Below are positions 7,327 through 14,502 of a stretch of DNA of 17,227 nucleotides, piece by piece (the stretch's first letter is position 1; the number at the start of each line of letters is the position of its first letter). The DNA is from Wenzhouxiangellaceae bacterium (lineage in GTDB: Bacteria; Pseudomonadota; Gammaproteobacteria; Xanthomonadales; Wenzhouxiangellaceae): NCBI GenBank assembly GCA_023258355.1, contig JALQZL010000021.1, positions 1-17,227 of the forward strand. The letters are read 5' to 3'. Under the pieces are notes generated by a model. The model did not search any database and was not told the DNA's origin. It saw only the letters and a list, made by a program, of their open reading frames with translations. The translations under genes and the position numbers were made by a program.

Positions 7327-8541
7327 ATGACCCGCATCTGGCCCATCGCATTCGGTGTTTTCCTGATTATGCTCCCCGTCACCGCGGTGGTGCCGCTACT
7401 TTATGAGCTGACAGAAGGCCGATTCCCCGGCAGTGGTGAGCTCGACCGACATCTTTTCATGTCTGCCAACATGGCAGGCTCCTTGGCGATGGCGCTGTCT
7501 GCTGGTCTTTGGTCAGACCGTATTGGCCAGCGAAAAACGCTGATTGTGCCTGCTTTATTTGCGTTCGCCGTGCTGCTTTATTTGATGTACCTTCCGCTGC
7601 CCTACCCCGCCCAACTCGGATTGCGCTTTTTTGAGGGCGGTGCGCACATGGCAGCCTTGGTGCTTGCCATGACTTTGGTGGCCGATATCGCACCCGATCA
7701 TAAGAAAGGCCGATCGTTGGGATTGGTGGGTGCCTCTATGAGCTTAGGCGTGGCCACCGGTTCTGTACTGGGTGGGCGGATACCAGCAGATCAAGCCACT
7801 CACTTATTCTTATATGGCGGCACTTTGATGCTTGCCTTGGCTTTGGCCTCGGTGTTTGTGCTAAAAGATGCCCCGATCAAATCAGCAGCACAGCGGCTTC
7901 CCATCATGCTCAAGCTCCTGGCCAAACAGCATGCCCTAGCAGTCCCTTACGTGTTCACCTTTATTGACCGACTGACGGTTGGCTTTATCATCTCCACCGT
8001 TTCTTTGTATTTTGCGACCGTGCTCGACCTTTCGCCCGCCCAAATTGGTATTGCCATGGCGACCTTCCTCTTGCCGTTTGGCGCCCTGACCTATCCGGCG
8101 GGCATCTTGTGCGAGCGCATTAGTCCCGCTTTGCTGATGTCAGTGGGCAGTGTTTTATATGGTGTCTACTTAATCGCCTTGGGCTTTGGAAGCGCTGATC
8201 AAATCCTGTGGATTATGGCCTTTGGTGGATTGGTTGCTGCACTGATGCTGGCGCCATCGATCATACTGACCAGTCAACTGGCGGGCGCTGAACAACAGGC
8301 GACCGCCATGGGAGGGTTCCATTTGGCCGGCTCTCTTGGCTTTATGTTGGGTCCCATGCTCGGGGTCGGTGGGTTGACGTTGTTACGAAGCCTTGACTTG
8401 GCGCCCTACCCGGGTATTTTCGTTTTAGTGGGATCGCTCGAAATAATCTGCGTGCTGGCTTTGTTACCTTGGCTACGGCAAGTCCACAGTCGGCGCGCTA
8501 CCCATCAAGAAGTACTGGCCGCCCAAGGCGACCAGTACTGA
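7327..8541 (+). CDS. MFS family transporter, substrate unknown
   Basis: A major facilitator superfamily membrane protein of 404 residues with about 12 hydrophobic helices, probably a proton-coupled efflux or uptake carrier in the inner membrane. The loop after helix 2 reads GLWSDRIGQRK (60-70), the MFS motif A (GxxxDRxGRR type). A central loop near PIKSAAQRLPIMLKLLAKQ separates the two six-helix halves. The open frame extends upstream to 7162, but residues before the ATG at 7327 are not transporter-like, and AGAGG (7318-7322) sits 4 nt before it. It is convergent with the TonB-dependent receptor gene (22 bp between stops). Neighbours do not reveal the substrate. Confidence 0.88.
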   Translation: MTRIWPIAFGVFLIMLPVTAVVPLLYELTEGRFPGSGELDRHLFMSANMAGSLAMALSAGLWSDRIGQRKTLIVPALFAFAVLLYLMYLPLPYPAQLGLRFFEGGAHMAALVLAMTLVADIAPDHKKGRSLGLVGASMSLGVATGSVLGGRIPADQATHLFLYGGTLMLALALASVFVLKDAPIKSAAQRLPIMLKLLAKQHALAVPYVFTFIDRLTVGFIISTVSLYFATVLDLSPAQIGIAMATFLLPFGALTYPAGILCERISPALLMSVGSVLYGVYLIALGFGSADQILWIMAFGGLVAALMLAPSIILTSQLAGAEQQATAMGGFHLAGSLGFMLGPMLGVGGLTLLRSLDLAPYPGIFVLVGSLEIICVLALLPWLRQVHSRRATHQEVLAAQGDQY

Positions 8542-8563
8542 GTCTATTGTCTTAACCGACCGA

Positions 8564-10717
8564 TCAAAACATCCACTGGGCTGAGCCGTAAATGCTCCGC
8601 TCAGGCTGGACTTGGTCAAAGAATGGCTCGCGATAGACTTTGTCGGTCAGGTTGCGAACACCCGCCACCAAACGCAAGGTGCGATCGTTTTGCAATGGGA
8701 TATCCACGCGCCCACGCAATTCAAATGTGGAGAAGTTTGGATAATCAAGAACCGACGCCGTTGTCTGACCGCTGCCAATCGTTGTTCTATCACGGCTCGA
8801 CAGCACAGTCCTTCCGAGCACCTCAATACGTCCATCGCTGTTGCCAGGACCAGCAAAATCATAGGCCACGCCATAGTTGAAGCGACTGCCTGCGACTCGG
8901 ATCACATCATCATCTGCAGGGGCATAAGTTCTTGAGCCATTGCCAAACACCTCCCAAGCACCCTGACGGTAAGCGGCACTCACTTCCCAACCATAGAGGC
9001 TCACGTTGCCAATATTTTGGGGCTGCTCAATGGTTGGGCGGGGCTGAACCACCACCGTGGTGATGTAGTCTTTGACCTCGTTATAAAACACAGCAGCTTC
9101 AGCACGGAAGTGATCGTTCTCCCACTTGCTACCGAAGTCGACTGATAGTGACCGCTCTGCCTCGAGGTTGGGATTGCCAATGACCTCAACTGGCTGCACG
9201 ACAACGACGGCAGAACGCTGATAACGCTCAGCCAAGTCGGGCGCTCTAAAGCCTGAGCCGAGATTGACATACCAGTTGTTCTCAGCACTGCGCTCATAAA
9301 CGACTGCCACATTGCCCGAATAACCGGTCTCCGAGGCGGAGGTATTACTGATCTCATCATCTGTCGAGAAATGATCGAGACGGAAGCCAGTGATGAGTTC
9401 AAACCGGGGTGCAATGTCCCAATTGTCTTGGACATAAGCCCCAATTCTGGTTTGCTCAGCATCAACGCGAAGGCGGTTGGTCGGCCCAGGATTGAGCATG
9501 GGCGAGACAGGCGCGAATGGGAAGAGTTGCTCACGCGTTTCGACCTCTGGGCCGACTGACGTGTCATAGCCCAAGTCGACACCCACCGTCAGATTGTGTG
9601 CACCCAAATCCAAGCGCATTTGTGGGCTGATTTCATAGGTGTTGATTTCATCGTTGGTCACCACACGCACAGACTCGATTCGTGGTGGCGGCGGCGCAAA
9701 AAAAGCAGCGGGTGTGGTTCGATCAAACTGACGCTTGATTTGTTGCCAGTAAACGCCGAGGCGAAACTCGGCGATCGTTGATGAAATATCCAGAGACTGA
9801 TAATCCATACCCACCAGTGAGCGCTGATACAGTGGGAACGTAAAGCGCAACGGTCCCTGACCCACTGGGCCAAATGGGATTGCGCTGTTTTCAACTTCAA
9901 CGTCTTCATCGCGACTTAAATTCGCAACGAAACTCATTCGGCGTTTCTCATCGAGGTGGAAGTTGACACGGGCAAAGCCGGATGTTTTATCTGTCGCACC
10001 CGAGGTGGCTTGTGTGCCATCCGCCAGAGTCGGGTTGTCATTGGTTGAATAGCTTCCACCGAAGACAGCACCGACCTCATCATTCCCCGCATCGATATAA
10101 AACCCGGCACGGTTGAGGTCATAAGCGGAATCATGGCTGTATCCGATCGCACCGTTTAGGCCAGGTGCATCACGGCGAGTGGGTTGGCGGGTGATGATAT
10201 TGACCACGCCGCCAAAAGCATCTGTGCCATATAACACCGCATTGGGGCCTCGCAGCACTTCAATGCGATCAACAGAGAAGGTGTCATAGATACTGATGCT
10301 GCCGCCACCATAGCCAGTGCCCTGTCCAGACAAACGAACACCATCTGTTAAGGTCAACACGCGTTGGGCACCCAACCCTCGGATGGAAAAACCTTGTTGC
10401 CAAAAGCTCAAGCTTTGGCCAGCTGGGCCCAAACCAACGGCTGGCTCTCGGCTCAGCGCTTGGGTCAGATCAATGGGCACTTGCTCATCCAAGGCTTCTC
10501 GCGTAATCGTTTCCACGCCTTGAGGCGTGTCCATCGCCACGCGTTCGCGCCCACGGTCTGCGGTCACGGTGATGGTGTCATCCACCTTCATCTCGTCACT
10601 GGCATCTGTTGTGCTCTGTGCCCACAAGCCCCCGGACAGCCAACAAGCGGTGACGATGAGGCCCACCGATACCCTTGAGCGCCTAAGATCTGTCCATTGA
10701 ACTTTAAGTTTTTCCAT
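8564..10717 (-). CDS. TonB-dependent outer-membrane receptor
   Basis: A 717-residue outer-membrane gated channel that imports a scarce ligand (iron chelate, haem, cobalamin or similar) using TonB energy. The signal peptide is residues 1-33 (cut after LWA). The TonB box is DTITVTA (47-53). The plug domain runs to about 180 and contains FSIRGLGAQRVLTLTDGVRL and IEVLRGPNAVLYGTDAFGGV. The beta-barrel follows with a FRAP and NPNL motif pair, ending in Phe717 as outer-membrane barrels do. Haem receptors carry a His between FRAP and NPNL; here that stretch has none, so I do not call haem uptake. Upstream is a plausible promoter and AAGGA about 12 nt before the ATG. I see no Fur box. No partner transport genes flank it. 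Confidence 0.92.
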   Translation of the reverse strand: MEKLKVQWTDLRRSRVSVGLIVTACWLSGGLWAQSTTDASDEMKVDDTITVTADRGRERVAMDTPQGVETITREALDEQVPIDLTQALSREPAVGLGPAGQSLSFWQQGFSIRGLGAQRVLTLTDGVRLSGQGTGYGGGSISIYDTFSVDRIEVLRGPNAVLYGTDAFGGVVNIITRQPTRRDAPGLNGAIGYSHDSAYDLNRAGFYIDAGNDEVGAVFGGSYSTNDNPTLADGTQATSGATDKTSGFARVNFHLDEKRRMSFVANLSRDEDVEVENSAIPFGPVGQGPLRFTFPLYQRSLVGMDYQSLDISSTIAEFRLGVYWQQIKRQFDRTTPAAFFAPPPPRIESVRVVTNDEINTYEISPQMRLDLGAHNLTVGVDLGYDTSVGPEVETREQLFPFAPVSPMLNPGPTNRLRVDAEQTRIGAYVQDNWDIAPRFELITGFRLDHFSTDDEISNTSASETGYSGNVAVVYERSAENNWYVNLGSGFRAPDLAERYQRSAVVVVQPVEVIGNPNLEAERSLSVDFGSKWENDHFRAEAAVFYNEVKDYITTVVVQPRPTIEQPQNIGNVSLYGWEVSAAYRQGAWEVFGNGSRTYAPADDDVIRVAGSRFNYGVAYDFAGPGNSDGRIEVLGRTVLSSRDRTTIGSGQTTASVLDYPNFSTFELRGRVDIPLQNDRTLRLVAGVRNLTDKVYREPFFDQVQPERSIYGSAQWMF

Positions 10718-10751
10718 GCGGTTGTCTATCCTTACTCTCTTGAGTCGATAA

Positions 10752-10780
10752 AAAATAAAAGTCAGCCTGCCATTTTACAA
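10752..10780 (-). promoter_or_regulatory. Candidate sigma-70 promoter of the TonB-dependent receptor
   Basis: On the minus strand TTGTAA (10780-10775, 4/6) and TATTTT (10757-10752, 4/6) are separated by 17 bp in an AT-rich stretch, giving a leader of about 28 nt. It is the only reasonable promoter in the 86-bp gap, but both boxes are imperfect. Confidence 0.45.
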
Positions 10781-10803
10781 GAGCTGAGTAAGCCAAACCG
10801 AAA

Positions 10804-12015
10804 CTAGACGATAGTTTCTATCAATGAGGGCGGTTTCAAGGCGCGCTCTTTAAACGGAAAAAAGCCTTTGGTGGCCAATGGCCACAAAGTCGCGTCGTAG
10901 TCTCTTCCGATGTGGACCAGCTGACAGGCAGACTCGTCGGCCAAGCTCGACATCGAACTCGCCAAAGGCCCCACCGTTGGCTCTGCCATCACCACCTGAT
11001 ACGCATTGACCGATGATTTGAGTGTTTCCAGCGCATCCACTGTCAAATCCGTGATCACTGGCTCGTCTGGCAAACGGGCCTGATCCACGGCAGCTTGCTT
11101 AAAAGTCGCCACCTTCGTTGACGCAAACCCGTCTTTGAACGGGTGCCACCACACGAGTTGCTGACACTGCGGATGATCACGCATGACTTGGGCCATCGCA
11201 ATGTCTTCACAATGGGCAATGCACACACTGGGGACTGTCATCGCCTCGTCAAGATTTGGCCGAGGCACCAGAGGCTTTGGCGATGGCGCCACCGGCCCAT
11301 CCAAAGGCACAACATCCTCAGCCAAGCCATGCGGGCGGTATCGTCCTTGGGTGAATCGTTCAATATTCTCAGCAGTGGCTTGGTAGGCCTTCCCTCGCGT
11401 TTGGAGCCCAGCCACCCAGCGCCAAGACAATGTGTTTGATGCTGGATCACCATCCAATAAGTGATGAAGAAAGAAATCCGCACCCAAAGACCAAGGTAAC
11501 TTTAGGGTGAATATCCAAATAGAGGCAAACCACATGCGGGCATGGTTATGCAGATAACCCGTGGTCACCAACTGCCCAGCCCAATCATCAAAACAGTCAA
11601 TCTGGGTGGTGCCTTGCAGGGCTTGGTGATAACGCGATGCCAACTCAGCGTCATCCGCTAGCCTTTCATGGTCTTGGGCGACCTGTTGGGTATAGTCTGA
11701 CCAAACACTGGGGCGCATTTGTAACCACCCTTTCCAATAGGTCCGCCAAACGACCTCCTGGACAAACTTTTCACTGGCCTTAAGGCCATGGGCATCCAGC
11801 ACGGCGCGGAGCACCTCTTCTTCTGTCATGATCCGGTGGCGAAGGTAAGGTGAGAGGCCTGAGACATTCACCACAGTCGGGTCGGCTTGATCATAGTTTC
11901 GATGACGCTCATAGTGCTTGCCAGCGAACGGCAGAAAAGCGGCCAAGCGCGCGTCGGCCGCTGCCCGGGTCGGTTCGAAGGATTGAAGACTCAAAGCGTG
12001 GGTGTCAACAGCCAT
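10804..12015 (-). CDS. Photolyase-like flavoprotein with FAD domain first (reversed domain order)
   Basis: A cytoplasmic FAD-binding protein of the photolyase/cryptochrome superfamily, 403 residues, lacking the usual N-terminal alpha/beta antenna domain. Residues 20-225 match the helical FAD domain: FVQEVVWRTYWKGWLQMRP (84-102), TTGYLHNHARMWFASIW (151-167) and LLDGDPASNTLSWRWVAG (186-203). Asn194 aligns with the Asn facing flavin N5 in E. coli photolyase; Trp198 and Trp175 align with Trp382 and Trp359 of its electron-transfer triad, but the Trp306 position is not aromatic. After a Pro-rich linker (240-255), residues 260-390 look alpha/beta, ending WPLATKGFFPFKERA. I start at the ATG at 12015 because upstream residues are not family-like. 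The promoter there would give an almost leaderless mRNA. Whether it repairs DNA or senses light is unknown. Confidence 0.85.
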   Translation of the reverse strand: MAVDTHALSLQSFEPTRAAADARLAAFLPFAGKHYERHRNYDQADPTVVNVSGLSPYLRHRIMTEEEVLRAVLDAHGLKASEKFVQEVVWRTYWKGWLQMRPSVWSDYTQQVAQDHERLADDAELASRYHQALQGTTQIDCFDDWAGQLVTTGYLHNHARMWFASIWIFTLKLPWSLGADFFLHHLLDGDPASNTLSWRWVAGLQTRGKAYQATAENIERFTQGRYRPHGLAEDVVPLDGPVAPSPKPLVPRPNLDEAMTVPSVCIAHCEDIAMAQVMRDHPQCQQLVWWHPFKDGFASTKVATFKQAAVDQARLPDEPVITDLTVDALETLKSSVNAYQVVMAEPTVGPLASSMSSLADESACQLVHIGRDYDATLWPLATKGFFPFKERALKPPSLIETIV

Positions 12016-12035
12016 TTCGGTAGCGCTCGTATAAT
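12005..12035 (+). promoter_or_regulatory. Candidate promoter of the oxygenase-selO operon
   Basis: A perfect TATAAT is at 12030-12035. The best upstream box, TCAACA (12005-12010, 4/6), is 19 bp away, so the -35 is weak and may need an activator. The leader would be about 43 nt. The -10 overlaps that of the divergent photolyase-like gene. Confidence 0.5.
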
Positions 12036-12056
12036 AAAACCAGCAGATGTTAACAA
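12028..12056 (-). promoter_or_regulatory. Candidate promoter of the reversed-order photolyase-like gene
   Basis: On the minus strand TTGTTA (12056-12051, 4/6) and TATACG (12033-12028, 4/6) are separated by 17 bp. Transcription would begin near 12021, only about 6 nt before the ATG at 12015, and no ribosome-binding site is visible. It shares bases with the plus-strand TATAAT, so the two promoters should exclude each other. Confidence 0.45.
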
Positions 12057-12084
12057 CCCCATGTGAGGGCCGGAGAAACAGCAC

Positions 12085-13032
12085 ATGCAGATGATTAATC
12101 CAGCGGTTTGGGACCGCAGCACCGATTGGCAAAACCATTTTCAAAATGCCAACCCTTTCAAGCATGCAGTGATTGAAAACTTTTTCACCGACGAGTTTTG
12201 TCAGCGCCTAGTGGCTGAGTTCCCGCCTTTCGATGACCGCTTAGCCATGAACGAAAATGGTGAGGTTGGGCAAAAGTGCACCCATCAAGATTTGCCGCAA
12301 CTCGGCGGGGTCTGGCGTGAGGTGGATCGGTTTATTCAAACCCCTGAGTTTCTTCACTGGCTATCTCAAACCACAGGCGTCAGCGATCTTTTATATGATC
12401 CTCACTACTTTGGCGGTGGAACGCATGAAAACCGACATGGGCAAGAGTTAGACGTCCATGTTGATTTCAATCGCCACCCCATTACTGGCTGGCATCGTCG
12501 ACTGAATTTGATTATCTATCTCAACGATGAGTGGGACGATGACTGGGGCGGCGCGATTGAATTTCATAAAGACCCCAGAGCCCCTGAGTCAAATGAGGTT
12601 CAAGTCGTCAAACCTGCGCTAAACCGCGCGGTTATTTTCGAGACCACTTATTGGTCTTGGCATGGCTTCGAGCGCATTGCGCTACCAGAAGGTGATAATG
12701 ACAAGCGCTCTCGAAAATCTCTGGCGCCCTATTTCTACACCAAAACGCGACCGCCCGCCGAACTGACGCCTCCTCATTCCACGATTTACGTTGAAAGACA
12801 ATTGCCCCCGCACATTCAGCCAGGTATCACGCTGAGCGAGGAAGACCACGCGACCATCGTTCGTCTATTGGCTAGAAGAGACCAGCATCTCAAAAGACTC
12901 TATGACAATATCCTAGATTTGGGTGGCCAGTTAGAGAATGCACAAAGCGGAGAAGCCCTGACCTTGAATCGGCGCATTCGGGCAATGGTGGGACGGTTGC
13001 TGACCCGTCTAAGGCTTCGAAGGCCTCGATGA
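12085..13032 (+). CDS. 2-oxoglutarate/Fe(II)-dependent oxygenase
   Basis: A 315-residue oxygenase that would use O2 and 2-oxoglutarate to hydroxylate an unknown substrate, releasing succinate and CO2. The prolyl-4-hydroxylase-like core contains the iron triad His125, Asp127 (ELDVHVDFN) and His193 (WSWHGFERI). Arg210, 17 residues after His193 in RSRKS, is the likely 2-oxoglutarate ligand. The strands RRLNLIIYLNDEW and DWGGAIEF fit the double-stranded beta-helix. Residues 250-290 look helical, possibly coiled coil, and the C-terminus is very basic. GGAG at 12072-12075 lies 9 nt before the ATG, favouring this start over the ATG two codons on. Its stop overlaps the selO start by 4 bp (ATGA), so the two are translationally coupled. 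Oxygenase class is firm; substrate unknown (protein side chain or small molecule). Confidence 0.87.
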   Translation: MQMINPAVWDRSTDWQNHFQNANPFKHAVIENFFTDEFCQRLVAEFPPFDDRLAMNENGEVGQKCTHQDLPQLGGVWREVDRFIQTPEFLHWLSQTTGVSDLLYDPHYFGGGTHENRHGQELDVHVDFNRHPITGWHRRLNLIIYLNDEWDDDWGGAIEFHKDPRAPESNEVQVVKPALNRAVIFETTYWSWHGFERIALPEGDNDKRSRKSLAPYFYTKTRPPAELTPPHSTIYVERQLPPHIQPGITLSEEDHATIVRLLARRDQHLKRLYDNILDLGGQLENAQSGEALTLNRRIRAMVGRLLTRLRLRRPR

Positions 13033-14492
13033 AGCTCGACCAAACCCTCACCACACTACCCGATCTCTTCTATGCCCCGGCCACCCCCACTGCGGTGGCC
13101 TCACCTTCTTGGGTGATGTTCAACAAAGACTTCGCCGAGGCTTGCCAACTCGATAAGGCATGGCAAAGCCCCGAGGGTTTGGCAATTCTATCTGGCCAGC
13201 GCACGCTGGCATCACCACCACCCATAGCGCTCGCCTACAGTGGACACCAATTTGGGCATTGGGTCCCCCTGCTGGGGGATGGTCGCGCCTTGTTACTTGG
13301 CCAACACAAGGACCCACAAGGTGAGTGGTGGGACATTCAGCTGAAAGGCGCCGGACCAACCCCTTTTTCTCGCAATGGCGATGGCCGCTCATCGATCGGG
13401 CCTGTGGTTCGAGAGTACTTAGCCAGTGAAGCAATGGCCACTTTAGGCATCCCAACCACCCGCGCTTTGGCCGCCATCTCGACTGGTGAGTCCGTGCAAA
13501 GAACAACGGCAGAGCCAGGGGGCATTTTGGTGCGCATGGCCCGAAGCCACATCCGCATTGGGACATTTGAATGGGTGGCTCGCCAAGGACACACTGAGGC
13601 GACACAAGCACTACTGGATTATCTGATTGCGCACCATCACTTACCGATCGACGAAGACAATCAAGCCTTGGCGTTCTATCACTGGGTCATTCATCAAACC
13701 GCCCATTTGATCGCACAATGGATGTCTGTTGGCTTTATTCATGGGGTGATGAACACGGATAACTGCAGCATCCTCGCTGACACTATCGACTACGGGCCTT
13801 TTGGTTTTTTGGATGCGTTTATTCCTGACCAGGTCTACAGCAGCATTGATCAAGGTGGTCGCTATGCCTACCAACAGCAACCCGCCATCGCCACCTGGAA
13901 TTTGGCACGTCTGGCCGAGTGTTTGCTCCCGCTTATCCATGAGGATCTTGATCAGGCAAGAACGCAGGCGCAAGATGCTCTTGCTGACTTTCCAAAGCTT
14001 TTCCAGTCAACTTTTCAAAAAAGAATGACGGATAAAGTCGGGCTCGACCCGAATCAGCCACGGCATGTCGAAACAGCCATGGCTTATCTTGATGTCATGG
14101 CAGCCAATGATGCCGATATGACACTTGCCTTCAGACGACTGGGGCTTGTGCAAGGCGCTAGAGATCTTAATGACGAACAGCTTCGGGTGTTATTCGATGA
14201 TCCCCAAGCGGTTGATCAATGGCTGGCTCAGTGGCGCCAATGTCTTGACACATTAGGAGAAGAGGATGCGCATCGAAAAGCGCGAATGGACTCGGTCAAT
14301 CCTGCGTTTATTTTAAGAAACCACTTAGCGCAAGAGGCTGTGGACCGTGCGATTGATGCTCTGGACTTTTCGGTGATGCATAAACTCAATGGCCTTTTAA
14401 GTCGGCCTTTTGATGAGCAACCTGAGCACCAACAGTGGGCCGGCCCACCGCACCCAAGTCAACGGGTACTCACCACCTTTTGTGGCACCTAA
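13029..14492 (+). CDS. selO: SelO family protein AMPylase (YdiU)
   Basis: A pseudokinase-fold enzyme that transfers AMP from ATP to protein Ser, Thr or Tyr; studied homologues link it to redox and oxidative-stress control. The 487 residues match bacterial SelO. Visible features are GHQFGHWVPLLGDGRALLLG (72-91), Lys106 in QLKGAGPTPFSRNGDGRSS, and MNTDNCSI (241-248) with the expected catalytic Asp244 and Asn245. Asp254 (DYGPFGF) is the second metal ligand. The spacing agrees with the Pseudomonas syringae enzyme (Lys113, Asp252, Asp262). The C-terminus TFCGT puts Cys485 third from the end, exactly where eukaryotic SelO has selenocysteine. The start overlaps the oxygenase stop by 4 bp. It is convergent with the photolyase gene (10 bp between). 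Confidence 0.95.
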   Translation: MKLDQTLTTLPDLFYAPATPTAVASPSWVMFNKDFAEACQLDKAWQSPEGLAILSGQRTLASPPPIALAYSGHQFGHWVPLLGDGRALLLGQHKDPQGEWWDIQLKGAGPTPFSRNGDGRSSIGPVVREYLASEAMATLGIPTTRALAAISTGESVQRTTAEPGGILVRMARSHIRIGTFEWVARQGHTEATQALLDYLIAHHHLPIDEDNQALAFYHWVIHQTAHLIAQWMSVGFIHGVMNTDNCSILADTIDYGPFGFLDAFIPDQVYSSIDQGGRYAYQQQPAIATWNLARLAECLLPLIHEDLDQARTQAQDALADFPKLFQSTFQKRMTDKVGLDPNQPRHVETAMAYLDVMAANDADMTLAFRRLGLVQGARDLNDEQLRVLFDDPQAVDQWLAQWRQCLDTLGEEDAHRKARMDSVNPAFILRNHLAQEAVDRAIDALDFSVMHKLNGLLSRPFDEQPEHQQWAGPPHPSQRVLTTFCGT

Positions 14493-14502
14493 ACCAAACG
14501 CC

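Noticed and set aside
9001..9582. Minus-strand open frame of 193 codons in another frame of the TonB-dependent receptor gene.
   Set aside because: The receptor frame is continuous through this region with clear barrel motifs, so this is an out-of-frame shadow.
8564..10717. Calling the TonB-dependent receptor a haem receptor from its FRAP/NPNL pair.
   Set aside because: The His expected between the motifs is missing and no haem-uptake genes are adjacent; the motif pair occurs in other receptors too.
10731..10792. Inverted repeat CTTACTC / GAGTAAG flanking the receptor promoter.
   Set aside because: Only 7 bp per arm with 48 bp between; a match of this size is expected fairly often by chance in a gap this long, and the arms match no regulator site I know.
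12016..12165. N-terminal extension of the photolyase-like protein by 50 codons to 12165.
   Set aside because: It runs through the divergent promoter region and into the opposite oxygenase gene, and the residues are not like the family N-terminus.
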